From positions 1 to 64,000 of the forward strand of contig JABWBB010000006.1 of NCBI GenBank assembly GCA_013360675.1: a DNA stretch of 64,000 nt, given 5' to 3'. Positions 29,236 to 38,867 of the stretch are shown piece by piece. Source of the stretch: Phycisphaerales bacterium. Its GTDB lineage: Bacteria; Planctomycetota; Phycisphaerae; Phycisphaerales; UBA1924. A program made the position numbers and the translations under genes. The notes beneath the pieces are model-generated. The model made no database searches, was not told the DNA's origin, and was given only the letters and a program-made list of their open reading frames with translations. Positions within the stretch are counted from its first letter, which is position 1. The number at the start of each line of letters is the position of its first letter.

Positions 29236-31554
29236 ATGCATGCATTGATTGGTTGCGCCTGTGCGCTCATCACGGTCCAGCCCGGCGATCTGCCGCTGGT
29301 CCGCGTGAACGCCGACAACACGCGTATCGAGACCTCCTGCGTGGTCGTATGCGACCCGGCCCTGGTCATCGAAGACACCGACAACAACGGAGTGCTCCAT
29401 GTCGTCGCGGACGGCGTGGTGGTGCGATTCTCCTCGGGTTCAGCGCTGCGCGGGGCGGCACCGGGCACGGCGTGGGACACACTCGCGGGCATCGGCATAC
29501 GCGTCGAGGGCGTCAAGGATGTGCGCATCGAGGGGGCGATTGTCCACGGCTATCGCAACGCCTTGGTGGCGACGCACGCCGACGGGCTGTTTGTCGCGGG
29601 GGGCGACTTCTCCGACAACTTCCGCCAGCGGCTGCGCTCCACCCCCGCGGGGGAGGACAGCGCCGACTGGCTCTATCCGCATCGCAACGACGTGGTGAAA
29701 TGGCGCGACCAATACGGCGGGGCGGTCTGCGTGGAATCCTCCGATCGCGTCAGAATCCACGACATTCGTGTGCGGCGCGGGCAGAACGGGATCATCCTCG
29801 ATCAAGTGAACAACTCGAGCATCTACGACAACGATTGCTCGTTTTTGTCGGGGTGGGGGTTGGCGATGTGGCGCTCGTCGCGCAATATCGTCAACCGCAA
29901 CGCCTTTGATTTCTGCGTGCGCGGGCACATCGAGGGCGTCTATAACCGCGGGCAGGATTCGGCGGGGATCCTCGTCTTCGAGCAGTGCTCGGACAACGTC
30001 TTCGCCAAGAACTCATGCACGCACGGCGGGGACGGCTTCTTCGGCTTCGCCGGCAAGGAGGCCATCGGCGAGCCCTGGCTCGACGCCGAGCGGGCAAGGC
30101 TGCGCCAGGAACTGGGACAGCGCGACGTAGACGACGCGATCCGCGTGCCCGACGAGATCGCACGCCGCCACGCCCCGCTCGGATGCAACAACAACCTGCT
30201 CATCCATAATGATTTTTCCTATGCCGCCGCGCACGGCATCGAGATGACGTTCTCGCGCGGGAACCGCTTCATGGACAACCGCGTCGTCGAGAACGCCATC
30301 TGCGGCGTGTGGGGCGGGTATTCCTCCGACACGCTGATCTCGGGCAACCGCTTCGAGCGCAACGGGGGCATGGCGTATGGGCTCGAACGCGGGGCGATCA
30401 ACATCGAGCATGGGTCGGGCAACGTCATCACCGGCAACACGTTCATCGATAACCGCTGCGGCGTGCACCTTTGGTGGGATCGCGACGCGGGGCTGAACCT
30501 GCTGCCGGGCGTGGTGGCCAACCATCGCGGCGTGACCGGCAACGTGATCGCCGGCAACCGAATGTCGATTAGTGCAGGCGCGATCTTCGCGGGCCTGCGC
30601 GACGGGGAGACCCTGCCGCTGGTGCACCTGCGCGACGCGGGCAGCGGGCGTGTGACGGGCACGGTCTTCGCCGCGAACACGGTCGAGCTGACATCGCCGC
30701 GCGGCGTCGAGATCCTGGCGGGCGAAGGGATCGAAGTGATCCGCGAGGGTGTGGTTCCCGCGTTGGAGTCCCCCGCGTATGACGACTCGGGCTTGAAGGA
30801 GCCGGTGGGGGCGCGGGCGCGATTGCGCGGGCGCGACAAGATCATCATGGGTGAGTGGGGGCCATGGGATCACGATTCGGTGATGGTGCGGGCGAAGGAA
30901 CGAAAGGCGTCGACGCACACGTACGAGGTCTTCGGCGCGGCACAGGTGACCCCTTCGATCACACGGGGGGATGTCGTCGTGACCCAAGAGCCCGGCGCCG
31001 ATCGCGTCCTTATCCATATCGCGGCCGAGCCGGGCGTGCATGCCTACCGCGTGCCGCTGCAGATCGATGACATCGAGCACGTGCTCGAGGGGACGATCAT
31101 CGGCGCGACGTGGCGGGTGAAGACCTTTGCGTGGACCAACGCGACAGACCCGCGAGAGAACCTCGCGGCGTGGCGGGCGCTGGCCGAAGAGCCGCACGCC
31201 GTGCATTCGCAAGTCGACGCGCTGCGGTTCCCATTTGGGATGCGTGGGCCACGCGACCTGGCCTGGAATGATGATGTGCGCACCCGCGGGCCGGGCCCCG
31301 ACCGCTTCGGGGTTCTCGCCGCGACGACGCTGCACCTGCCCCGCGGGCGGTGGCGCTTCACCACGCTTTCAGACGACGGCGTGCGCGTGCTCGTCAACGA
31401 GAAACCCATCATCGAGAACTGGACATGGCACGGGCCCACGCGCGATTCGGCGGTCTTTGAGCAGCCATGCGATGAAGCCGTGCGCATCGTCGTCGAGCAC
31501 TTCGAGATCGATGGCTACAGCGTGCTCGAACTCGACATTGAGCCCGCGGATTGA
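29236..31554 (+). CDS. Right-handed beta-helix protein with C-terminal PA14-like domain
   Basis: This 772-residue protein begins with a hydrophobic, cysteine-containing N-terminus (MHALIGCACALITVQPG) that is probably an export signal. Residues about 75-500 consist of repeated beta-helix turns (HDIRVRRGQNGIILDQVNNS, ISGNRFERNGGMA, VITGNTFIDNRCGVHLWWD), the layout of NosD/pectate-lyase-like proteins that bind or cut polysaccharides. The last 90 residues (GVLAATTLHLPRGRWRFTTL to EHFEIDGYSVLELDIEP) resemble a PA14 domain, a sugar-binding module, including the DDGVRVLVN stretch. The substrate is unknown. It ends four bases before the convergent prepilin-like gene. Confidence 0.85.
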   Translation: MHALIGCACALITVQPGDLPLVRVNADNTRIETSCVVVCDPALVIEDTDNNGVLHVVADGVVVRFSSGSALRGAAPGTAWDTLAGIGIRVEGVKDVRIEGAIVHGYRNALVATHADGLFVAGGDFSDNFRQRLRSTPAGEDSADWLYPHRNDVVKWRDQYGGAVCVESSDRVRIHDIRVRRGQNGIILDQVNNSSIYDNDCSFLSGWGLAMWRSSRNIVNRNAFDFCVRGHIEGVYNRGQDSAGILVFEQCSDNVFAKNSCTHGGDGFFGFAGKEAIGEPWLDAERARLRQELGQRDVDDAIRVPDEIARRHAPLGCNNNLLIHNDFSYAAAHGIEMTFSRGNRFMDNRVVENAICGVWGGYSSDTLISGNRFERNGGMAYGLERGAINIEHGSGNVITGNTFIDNRCGVHLWWDRDAGLNLLPGVVANHRGVTGNVIAGNRMSISAGAIFAGLRDGETLPLVHLRDAGSGRVTGTVFAANTVELTSPRGVEILAGEGIEVIREGVVPALESPAYDDSGLKEPVGARARLRGRDKIIMGEWGPWDHDSVMVRAKERKASTHTYEVFGAAQVTPSITRGDVVVTQEPGADRVLIHIAAEPGVHAYRVPLQIDDIEHVLEGTIIGATWRVKTFAWTNATDPRENLAAWRALAEEPHAVHSQVDALRFPFGMRGPRDLAWNDDVRTRGPGPDRFGVLAATTLHLPRGRWRFTTLSDDGVRVLVNEKPIIENWTWHGPTRDSAVFEQPCDEAVRIVVEHFEIDGYSVLELDIEPAD

Positions 31555-31557
31555 TCG

Positions 31558-32442
31558 CTACGGCAGGTAATACTCCGTGAGCGACACGCCCCGGTGCGAG
31601 AAGGGGCGGCTGCGATAGGGCGAGACCTCACGGAAGTTCCGCGGGGGCTCGTCGTAACTGTCGAGATAGAACTTGATCATCGACGAATCGGCGCGGACCC
31701 ATGCGCCATGCCCATCGGCGAACGAGGCGTTGTAGCCCGCTGTCGCGTGGTTGTTCCAGGCGTCGGGCCAGTTGTTGATGCCGTCGGCGCGTCCGCGCGT
31801 GGGGGCGATGATCGATTCGTCGTTGTCGTTGTCGATGAAGAGAAAGACGCGGTCGGGGAACTGGACGCTCCGCGCGGTCTTGAGCAGGTTGCGCGTGGGC
31901 GGGCCGAAGATGTCGGGGACATCCTGCTGCCGCCAGCCGAGTTGATCGCCCACGCTCGACACGCCAAAGATGACCGTGCCGTCGGGGTACTTGCCCGCGC
32001 CGAACCACCCGCGGACCTCGTAACTGTGCCCGCCGCTGTCGTCGGCGCGGTCGCGGGCGGCCCAGAAGGTGTCATCAACAAAGTCGCGCCCGTAGGTGGT
32101 GAAGATGTCCGGGCCATAGACATCGCTGGCCAGGACATCGGGTCGGATGCGGTTGCGCGTCGAAGGGCAGAGGGCCACGTTGTAGTCGTTGATGTAGTCG
32201 GGAAAGAACCAGCCGATGTTGTCCTCCCAGTCGAACAGCGTGGGGATGAAGTAGCCCTGGCGGTTCTCGTTGGAATACGCCATGGCCGCGATGCTCAACT
32301 GACGGACGTTGGACGAGCAGCGGATCCGCCGCCCCGTCTCGCGGGCCGAGCCCAGCGCGGGCAGCAGCAGCCCGATCAGCAGTGCGATGACGGCGATCAC
32401 CACCAGCAGTTCGATCAGCGTGAATCCCCTCGGCGTCCGCAT
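31558..32442 (-). CDS. Prepilin-like (type II secretion pseudopilin) protein
   Basis: This 294-residue protein has the prepilin cleavage/methylation motif directly at its start: [20 protein letters not shown], where the Gly-Phe junction is the PilD site and Glu5 of the mature chain is present. A large beta-rich body follows. It ends with an [21 protein letters not shown] stretch, the H-X9-DG signature of the planctomycete expanded family (DUF1559-like). Members are widespread in Planctomycetes, usually many per genome, and may be part of a pseudopilus or a surface protein. The upstream leader contains no other pilin genes. The start is ATG 32442, which puts the motif at residue 5. Confidence 0.88.
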   Translation of the reverse strand: MRTPRGFTLIELLVVIAVIALLIGLLLPALGSARETGRRIRCSSNVRQLSIAAMAYSNENRQGYFIPTLFDWEDNIGWFFPDYINDYNVALCPSTRNRIRPDVLASDVYGPDIFTTYGRDFVDDTFWAARDRADDSGGHSYEVRGWFGAGKYPDGTVIFGVSSVGDQLGWRQQDVPDIFGPPTRNLLKTARSVQFPDRVFLFIDNDNDESIIAPTRGRADGINNWPDAWNNHATAGYNASFADGHGAWVRADSSMIKFYLDSYDEPPRNFREVSPYRSRPFSHRGVSLTEYYLP

Positions 32443-32521
32443 GCCCCCAGCATACCACGCGTTGGGCTTGCCTCCGGATCGAATCCAGATAGGCTGGTGG
32501 GGCTTCAACCCGGAGGGATCC

Positions 32522-34288
32522 ATGCGCCTTGTTTCTGCCGCCGCCCTGCTCGTGCTCGCCCACGCCGCTCAGGCTCAGCCAGGTCTCACCATCAATATGG
32601 CGGGGTCTTCGATCCCTTCCTCGGGCACGACCGCGCCCGACATCGTCCGATCGAGCGCCCCGGGGACGATCTCCGCGGCGTCGGGGTACCGCTTCACCTT
32701 CAACCCCACCGTGCAGCCCACGGGGTTCCTGGGTATCGCGGTGCTTGGCTCGGCTCCGCGTCCACTGGGCGACATCTTCAACACGCTCAATCCCGGGCAA
32801 TATCGCCTGGTCTACGGCGCGGTGCGCAACCCAACCGCCACCCACCCGATCACGGTCTATCGCCAGAACGTGAATGGCACCTTCTCGGGCATCGCCATCG
32901 GCATGGACATTTCCGTCGACATCCTCGGCGACAACACCGGCACCGGCGCCATCCGCAACATCGTCAAGCCCGTCTTCTTCGGGCTCAACGTCACCAGCGG
33001 CGGGGCCACCATCAACACCGACAACGCATTGCCGTCCCTCGTCCGCAGTGAGTGGTCCATGAACGCCGGGCTCATGTCGGTGCGAGAAAGCGGCCAGGCC
33101 CCCGCCTCGGGGCCCTCGATGATCCGTTATCTTGACGACCCTGCCTTCGGCACCATCCTCGGTGGCCCCGGGCAAGAAACCACGCCGAACCCCTCCACAC
33201 CCACGGGCGTGACGCAGGCCCAGTCGGCCTTTGGTTCGTGCGCGTCGTTCGGGCTGCCGCTGGTCTGCGGCGTGAACGACACGGTCTATCGCACCAGCCC
33301 ACCGCGCAACCTCTCCGACCCGGGCAACCGCAATCTGTCGCGCGGGCTTGGGCTCGCGCTCTGGCCCAACACCCGCGATACATGGCCCGACGACAAGATC
33401 GGGCACTGGACGCTGGTGCTCGACATGCTCATCCCCGCTACCTCGTGGGCGAGCGAATACCCCGTCGCGATCTTCGAGGACAACCACAACAACGACAGTT
33501 CCGCCGATGCCTTCGTGCGCAAGGTGGGGGCCCAGGGCACTATCGGCGCGGGCACGCCCTTTGATCAATACCTCGCCACGCCCCTGCTCGCACCTGACCG
33601 CTGGATGCGCGTCGCGTTCGTGAGCGACGGCTACCGCGCCGGCACCGGGCGGGTCTACATCGACGGACAGCTGATCGGCGCGACCGCCGGCGACTGGATC
33701 TACAACTCGACCAAGCAAGGCGACCCGCGCTGGGGCGACACCAGCACCGCCAACCCGCTGGGCACGCCCGTCGCCCCCGCCACGTGGCAGGCCTGGGGCC
33801 AGTTCCCCTCGCCCTGGGCCTATTCGGGCACGAGCGTCAACGCCCCCATGGCTTCGACGCTCTGTCTCTTCTCCGACCTGCAGGGGCGGGGCGAATCGGT
33901 GTACATCGCCAATATCGGTTTCGCCGACGACGCGTTGAGCCCGGCGGAAATCGCCGCGCTGGGCGGCGCGAGCGCCCAGGGCATCTGGTACCCCCGCGCC
34001 CCGCTGGCCGATTGCAACGCCAATGGCATCGACGACGCCTGCGACATCGCCCGCGGCACCAGCCTCGACGCCAACAACGACGGCATCCCCGACGAGTGCG
34101 GGCCCGCTTGCGCCGCCTGCCCGGGCGACTACAACGCCTCGGGCGGCGTTCCCGACGACGCCGACGTGGCGTCATTCTTCAACGACTGGAGCGACGGCGC
34201 CCCGTGCGCAGACGTCAACCAGAGCGGGGGTGTCCCTGATGACGCCGACGTGGGCGCGTTCTTCGAATCGTGGAACGGTGGGTGCTAG
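32522..34288 (+). CDS. Secreted protein with C-terminal dockerin-like calcium repeats
   Basis: This 588-residue protein has a signal peptide ([20 protein letters not shown], cleaved near AQA) and a good ribosome-binding site (GGAGGG). The mature part is Ser/Thr/Gly-rich and probably beta-sandwich (LamG-like: [32 protein letters not shown] and DGQLIGATA). The C-terminus has two Asp/Asn-rich calcium-binding units: [20 protein letters not shown] with NNDGIPDEC, then [20 protein letters not shown] and a second [16 protein letters not shown]. This tail is a planctomycete/Phycisphaerae marker (GC-type dockerin) and probably anchors or sorts the protein outside the cell. Codon use matches the neighbours. 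Confidence 0.88.
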   Translation: MRLVSAAALLVLAHAAQAQPGLTINMAGSSIPSSGTTAPDIVRSSAPGTISAASGYRFTFNPTVQPTGFLGIAVLGSAPRPLGDIFNTLNPGQYRLVYGAVRNPTATHPITVYRQNVNGTFSGIAIGMDISVDILGDNTGTGAIRNIVKPVFFGLNVTSGGATINTDNALPSLVRSEWSMNAGLMSVRESGQAPASGPSMIRYLDDPAFGTILGGPGQETTPNPSTPTGVTQAQSAFGSCASFGLPLVCGVNDTVYRTSPPRNLSDPGNRNLSRGLGLALWPNTRDTWPDDKIGHWTLVLDMLIPATSWASEYPVAIFEDNHNNDSSADAFVRKVGAQGTIGAGTPFDQYLATPLLAPDRWMRVAFVSDGYRAGTGRVYIDGQLIGATAGDWIYNSTKQGDPRWGDTSTANPLGTPVAPATWQAWGQFPSPWAYSGTSVNAPMASTLCLFSDLQGRGESVYIANIGFADDALSPAEIAALGGASAQGIWYPRAPLADCNANGIDDACDIARGTSLDANNDGIPDECGPACAACPGDYNASGGVPDDADVASFFNDWSDGAPCADVNQSGGVPDDADVGAFFESWNGGC

Positions 34289-34562
34289 TGATTTCGCCGC
34301 GCGTGCGGCACCAGGTGCAAGCCGCCAGAGCGTGAGCAAGACTTACGGGCAGCAGCTAATCGTAGAGAGCCCTTCCTGACGGTCGGGCTGCATGTCAAGA
34401 GCATGCTCGAGCTTGGGCACCACGACACGCGGGTGACCCGCCGCTCTTTGACATCGGAATGGGTGGCTCAGGCGTTCCACCTGAGCATGCGTGATGCTCA
34501 CGAAGACACCACGCGCCGCGGTGACGCGGCGGATGGTGGCATCCAGCCCTCTGCTCGCGGAG
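34289..34562. other. Convergent intergenic region with stacked hairpins
   Basis: This lies between the 3' ends of the dockerin-type gene and the tricorn-like gene. Besides the large hairpin listed separately it holds a GCGGGT-G-ACCCGC palindrome (34429-34441) and two mutually exclusive stems sharing GAGC: GCTCAGG/CCTGAGC (34466-34486) and GAGCAT/ATGCTC (34483-34499). No convincing gene is seen in either direction. Confidence 0.5.
34507..34538. terminator. Large hairpin between convergent genes, related to the copA terminator
   Basis: CACCA-cg-CGCCGCG pairs with CGCGGCG-ga-TGGTG over a GTGA loop. The 5' arm CACCACGCGCCGCG is identical to that of the hairpin after copA (58264). There is no T-run. 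It could be an end signal for either gene or a dispersed palindrome. Confidence 0.45.
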
Positions 34563-37500
34563 CTACTTCCGCCGGTTTGCCGGCACCGACAGGTCAGGCC
34601 CTTTGGGCGGCGGCGGCACCTCGACCGGCTCGGCGGCGATGCGCTGCCGCAGGTACTCGACCGCGGCGTTAAGTTGCGTATCTTCGCCCTTGAAGGTCGC
34701 GTGGGGCTCGTTGTCGACCACGATGTCGGGGTCGACGCCGTGCCCCTCGATCAGCCAGACGCCCTCGGGCCCGTAGACGCCATATTCGGCGGCGGTGGCG
34801 ATCCCGCCGTCGACGAGGAAGTTGCTCGACGACAGCCAGATCTCGCCGCCCCAGGTGCGGGTGCCGATGACCTTGCCGATGCCAAGGCGCTTGATCCCTT
34901 CGGCGAAGGCCTCGCCGTCGCTGGCGGTGCGTTCGTTGCACAGCACGACGACATGCCCGCGGAAGGCGTACTGCATGTTCCAGTAGGGCTGTCCCGCGCG
35001 ACCCTGCCAGAAGAACCACGAGCGGCGCAGCAGGCGAGAGAGGATCCAACTGTCGATGTTGCCGCCGCGGTTGTGGCGCACGTCGATGATGAGGCCCTTG
35101 CGGTTGAAGACGGGGTAGAACCCGCGTGCGAACTCGTTGAAGTTGTCGCCGCCCATCGCCCGCAGATGGACATAACCGATCTCGCCCTGGCCCATCTCTT
35201 CCACGCGCATGCGGCGTGTGTGCTGCCACTCGTGATAGCGCAGGTCACCCTCGGCCTCGCTCGTGATGGGCGTGACGATGACCAGGCGCGTCGCCCCGTC
35301 CTCGATGGCTTCTCCCTTGGGGCGCACCTTGAGCAGCACCTGGCGGTTCGCCTGGTTGCGCAGCAGCACCGCGGGGTCGGCGACGCGTAGCGGGCTGATC
35401 CCGTTGATCTCGAGGATCACATCCCCCTCGTGCACATCCACGCCGGGCTTGCGCAGCGGCGAGGCCCGCCCGGGTTCGTCCGGGTCGTTGGCGTAGATCC
35501 GCTCGACGCGGGCCCCTCCCGCGGCTTCGTCCTTGACCAGCAGCGCGCCCAGCGACGCCACGCGGATGTTCTCGTCCCCGCTGCGCAGGTCGCCGCCACT
35601 CACGAAGTGATGCAGCGCCGAGATTTCGCCCACCATCTGCGAGATGAGGTCGGACAGTTCCGCGCGGCTTGATACACGATCGACCAGCGGGAGGTAGCGC
35701 TCGCGCATGGCGGGCCAGTCCACGCCGTGCATCCCCTTGTCGTAGAAATAGTCACGCATCAGGCGCCATGATTCGACGAACATCTGGCGCCATTCCTCGC
35801 GCGGGCGGATGGGGAACATCCAGCCCGAGAGATCAACCTGCGCCTTGTCGAGCGAGGCCGGGGCCGACGCCGCGGCGTCGATCACGTAGAACGCGTCGCG
35901 CTTGCGAAGCAGGATGGCCTTGCGATCGGCGGAGAGTTCATAGCCGCTGATCTCGCTCGCCAGCACCTTGGGCGAGGGCTCCTTGTTCGTGATCTCGAGC
36001 ATCATCAGGTCGGTCTTGCCCTCGGTGCGCGAGAGGAAGAGCAAACGCTTTTCGGTGGCGGCGAGGGCGTTGTAGTTGCCGTTGCCCGCGGGGACTTCCT
36101 GAATGCGGGCGGAGAGCCCCATGAGATCGATCTCGACGGGGTCGGGCCCCTTCGCCTTGTCGTCCTTGGGCTTGTCGCTGGCGGCCTTGTCCTCTGGGGC
36201 CTTGGGGTCGGCAGGCTTGTCCTGGACAGGCGTTGTCTCCGCGGGGGGCGTCGCGGGTTCGACGGGTGTAGAAGGTGCAGCACCGACGGCGGCTTCCTTG
36301 GGCGGTTCCTTCCTCTTCTCGTCGTCCTTCTTCTTGTCGTCTTTCTTGGGCTGCAGTTCGTCGTCGGGGGCGAAGGGCGAACGCGTGCCCGTCTTGAGCG
36401 GGATCTGGTAGATGCGCGTCACCTTATCGAAGTAGGGCTCGGGGGCCATCGCGCCCCAGGGCGAGGCCACCTTGGTGCTGATCGCCCGGTCCGAGAGCAG
36501 GTACAGCCACTTGCCATCGGCGCTCCACGCGGGCGCGTAACTCACATAGCGGTCGGTGGTCACGTCGGTGGTGACCTTGTCCTTCGTGTCGTAGAGACGC
36601 ACGATCGAGTTCATGTTCGCCGCATCGGTGGCGTAGGCCAGCCAGCGGCTGTCGCTCGACCAGGCCAAATCGCGGAAGCCCGGATAGTCAAAGACTCCCT
36701 CGCCGATCGGCGTGTGCTCGCGGGTTCGCAGGTCGTAGATGAAGAGGCGCAGGTCCTTGTCATGATGGGCGATCAGGTTCCCATCGGGCGAGGGAACGCC
36801 CTCCCAGCGAAGCACATCGGCCCCGGTGGTCAGTTGCGTGGGCGTGCCCACGCCGTTGGGCGGGAGCGTCCAGAACTCGACCTCGCCGGATTCATCCGAG
36901 AGCGTGAGGAGCGATTCACCATCGGGCATGAAGCGGGCGTCGCGGTAGCGCACGCCATCTCGCCGCGAGGCCTCGACAAGGCGGCCCTGCCCCCGGGGGG
37001 CGACGAAGACCTGCCCGCGCGCGGTGAGAACAACCCGGGAGCCATCGGGCGCGATGTGGGCGGCGGTGATATACGACGCGGGTTTCTCGACCCACTTCTC
37101 ACGCATCTGGTCAAAGTCGCTGTCGAGCGTGATCTCAAGCCGCGTCTGTGTGGCGCGGGCGATGTCATAGACCCACAGGTCAGCGCCCAACTGGTAAACG
37201 ATCCGCCCGTCGCCCAGCGATGGGGCGCGCACGTCGAGCAGTTCGTGCTCGCCCTCGTGACGCGTGTGCTGGGTCAGGCCGGTCCCGTCGGGGCGCATCG
37301 ACCAGATCTCCATCGTACCGTCGCGATCGCTGACAAAGTAGAGCCGCCCCTTCCACCACATGGGCGTGGCGCTGGTGCCGGCGTAATCCTGCGTCAGCGG
37401 CGTTGAGGGGCCCGACGCGTTCCCCTGCGCATCGAGGGGCAACGTCCACAACTGCTGGGCCGTTCCACCCTTGTACCGCTTGGTGTGGCTCCCCTGAAAG

Positions 37501-38006
37501 GCCAGGCGCGCAAAGTAGAGCGCCGTGCCCTCGTCGTCGAAGACGCCCTCGGCGGCCTGGGCCAGTTCGACAAGCCGCCTCGCGCCCGTCTTGGTGTCGA
37601 TCAGGTCGAGTTGGGCGTTGGGCAGCGTCGAGTAACGCATCGTGCTCGCGATCACGCGATGGCCCTGCCACCCAACGACCGCCACGCGGCTGGAGTCATA
37701 CGTCCAGCGTGTCGGCACTCCACCCGTCACGGGCATCGTGTAGACCTCGGTCGGCCCCTCGTACTGCGCCGTGAAGGCGATGGTGGCGCCGTCAGGCGAC
37801 AGACGCGGCGTGCTCTCGTCGCCCGCGTGGGTTGTCAGGCGTGTGGCTACTCCGCCGCGGGCCGAGACTTTCCACAGGTCCCCCTCGGCGACGAAGACGA
37901 TCGTTTCGCCGTGGATCGTGGGCTGGCGGTAGTACCCCTTGGTACCCTGGCCATGGGCTGTGGCGGCGAGGCACCCGAACAGAACTAGACTGGTAATGAT
38001 TCGCAT
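34563..38006 (-). CDS. Tricorn-like S41 peptidase
   Basis: This 1147-residue exported protease resembles the archaeal tricorn core protease. It has an N-terminal signal (IITSLVLFGCLAATAHGQG), then two beta-propeller regions (residues ~25-330 and ~330-720; WKVSARGGVATRLTTHAGD, YFVSDRDGTMEIWSMR, LAWSSDSRWLAYATD), a Lys/Asp/Pro/Ala-rich low-complexity insert (~563-650), a C1 domain, a PDZ domain (GVDVHEGDVILEINGISPL) and the S41 core. The catalytic Ser is Ser1029 in NERTASDGEAF. HHFVSGGD carries the candidate catalytic His. Such enzymes degrade peptides, and the signal peptide places it in the periplasm. The propellers probably gate substrate entry. No aminopeptidase partner is adjacent. Confidence 0.93.
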   Translation of the reverse strand: MRIITSLVLFGCLAATAHGQGTKGYYRQPTIHGETIVFVAEGDLWKVSARGGVATRLTTHAGDESTPRLSPDGATIAFTAQYEGPTEVYTMPVTGGVPTRWTYDSSRVAVVGWQGHRVIASTMRYSTLPNAQLDLIDTKTGARRLVELAQAAEGVFDDEGTALYFARLAFQGSHTKRYKGGTAQQLWTLPLDAQGNASGPSTPLTQDYAGTSATPMWWKGRLYFVSDRDGTMEIWSMRPDGTGLTQHTRHEGEHELLDVRAPSLGDGRIVYQLGADLWVYDIARATQTRLEITLDSDFDQMREKWVEKPASYITAAHIAPDGSRVVLTARGQVFVAPRGQGRLVEASRRDGVRYRDARFMPDGESLLTLSDESGEVEFWTLPPNGVGTPTQLTTGADVLRWEGVPSPDGNLIAHHDKDLRLFIYDLRTREHTPIGEGVFDYPGFRDLAWSSDSRWLAYATDAANMNSIVRLYDTKDKVTTDVTTDRYVSYAPAWSADGKWLYLLSDRAISTKVASPWGAMAPEPYFDKVTRIYQIPLKTGTRSPFAPDDELQPKKDDKKKDDEKRKEPPKEAAVGAAPSTPVEPATPPAETTPVQDKPADPKAPEDKAASDKPKDDKAKGPDPVEIDLMGLSARIQEVPAGNGNYNALAATEKRLLFLSRTEGKTDLMMLEITNKEPSPKVLASEISGYELSADRKAILLRKRDAFYVIDAAASAPASLDKAQVDLSGWMFPIRPREEWRQMFVESWRLMRDYFYDKGMHGVDWPAMRERYLPLVDRVSSRAELSDLISQMVGEISALHHFVSGGDLRSGDENIRVASLGALLVKDEAAGGARVERIYANDPDEPGRASPLRKPGVDVHEGDVILEINGISPLRVADPAVLLRNQANRQVLLKVRPKGEAIEDGATRLVIVTPITSEAEGDLRYHEWQHTRRMRVEEMGQGEIGYVHLRAMGGDNFNEFARGFYPVFNRKGLIIDVRHNRGGNIDSWILSRLLRRSWFFWQGRAGQPYWNMQYAFRGHVVVLCNERTASDGEAFAEGIKRLGIGKVIGTRTWGGEIWLSSSNFLVDGGIATAAEYGVYGPEGVWLIEGHGVDPDIVVDNEPHATFKGEDTQLNAAVEYLRQRIAAEPVEVPPPPKGPDLSVPANRRK

Positions 38007-38112
38007 GGCGAAAGCGTAGCAAAGGCCATCGCCCGAGGGTCAAAAGCGGGCGAGGGCCGCCCGTTGGGCAGCCCCCGTCCCGCCTCTCCCTTGTTCGTCC
38101 TGTGGAATAAAC

Positions 38113-38130
38113 GCAACTCGGGGGAGTTGC
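38113..38130. promoter_or_regulatory. Perfect hairpin in the divergent region before the sigma/kinase genes
   Basis: GCAACTC (38113-38119) and GAGTTGC (38124-38130) pair over a GGGG loop, 55 bases before the sigma factor start. It could be an operator or an RNA leader stem for the sigma-kinase unit. Confidence 0.35.
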
Positions 38131-38184
38131 TCACGGTCTGCCTTGCAATTTGAGTCGTTACACTCGCTCTGCTCGGTGATCCCC

Positions 38185-38814
38185 ATGTCAACCCCGGACC
38201 TCGATCAACTCCTCTCCGCGGCCAAGGCCGGCGATCGTGCCGCCCTGATCGATCTGCTCGAAGCCTTGGGACCGCAGGTGCGTGGTCGTCTGCTGCCCAA
38301 AATCAACGGGCACGTGCGCACGGCGCTGGATGTCGACGACCTGATGCAGGTGACCTATATCGAGGCGATCACGCGCCTGGATCGATTCCAGGATGGCGGC
38401 GCGAGCGGGTTTCTGGCGTGGCTGACGCGCCTGGCCGAAAACAACCTGATCGATGCCGTCCGAGCGCTCGAAGCGGCCAAGCGCCCCAACCCGCACAAGC
38501 GAGTCGGCGTGAACCCGCGCGGCGACGAATCGGTGGTCGGACTCGTCGAAGTGCTGGGGCTGACAAGCGCGACGCCCAGCCGGGCGGCGGCGATGGGCGA
38601 GGGTGTGCGGGCGCTGCAGGCCGCGTTGATGACGCTGCCGCCCGACTATGAGCGGGTGATCCGGATGTATGACCTCGAGTGCCGCCCGATCGAGGAGATC
38701 GTGCGTGAGTTGGGGCGGTCCGAGGGGGCGATCTACATGCTGCGTGCGCGTGCCCACGACCGGTTGCGTGAGCTCATGGGCTCGGCGGGTAAATACTTCT
38801 CCGCGCCGGGATGA
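38185..38814 (+). CDS. ECF-like sigma-70 factor coupled to a Ser/Thr kinase gene
   Basis: This 209-residue sigma factor has a region 2 (HVRTALDVDDLMQVTYIEAI and FQDGGASGFLAWLTRLAEN) and a region 4 with the DNA-binding helix-turn-helix (LPPDYERVIRMYDLECRPIE, then GRSEGAIYMLRARAHDRLRE). The ATG at 38185 (MSTPDLDQLL) is chosen; the 14 in-frame residues upstream have no family match. Its TGA overlaps an ATG (38811) in frame with the downstream kinase gene, so the two are probably translated together. Sigma factors of this kind in Planctomycetes are linked to Ser/Thr kinases that control them by phosphorylation. No anti-sigma factor is adjacent. Confidence 0.9.
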   Translation: MSTPDLDQLLSAAKAGDRAALIDLLEALGPQVRGRLLPKINGHVRTALDVDDLMQVTYIEAITRLDRFQDGGASGFLAWLTRLAENNLIDAVRALEAAKRPNPHKRVGVNPRGDESVVGLVEVLGLTSATPSRAAAMGEGVRALQAALMTLPPDYERVIRMYDLECRPIEEIVRELGRSEGAIYMLRARAHDRLRELMGSAGKYFSAPG

Positions 38815-38867
38815 AGACCATCGCGGTGGTGGTCGCGTATGCACGCAGGACATGTATTCATTTCCTC

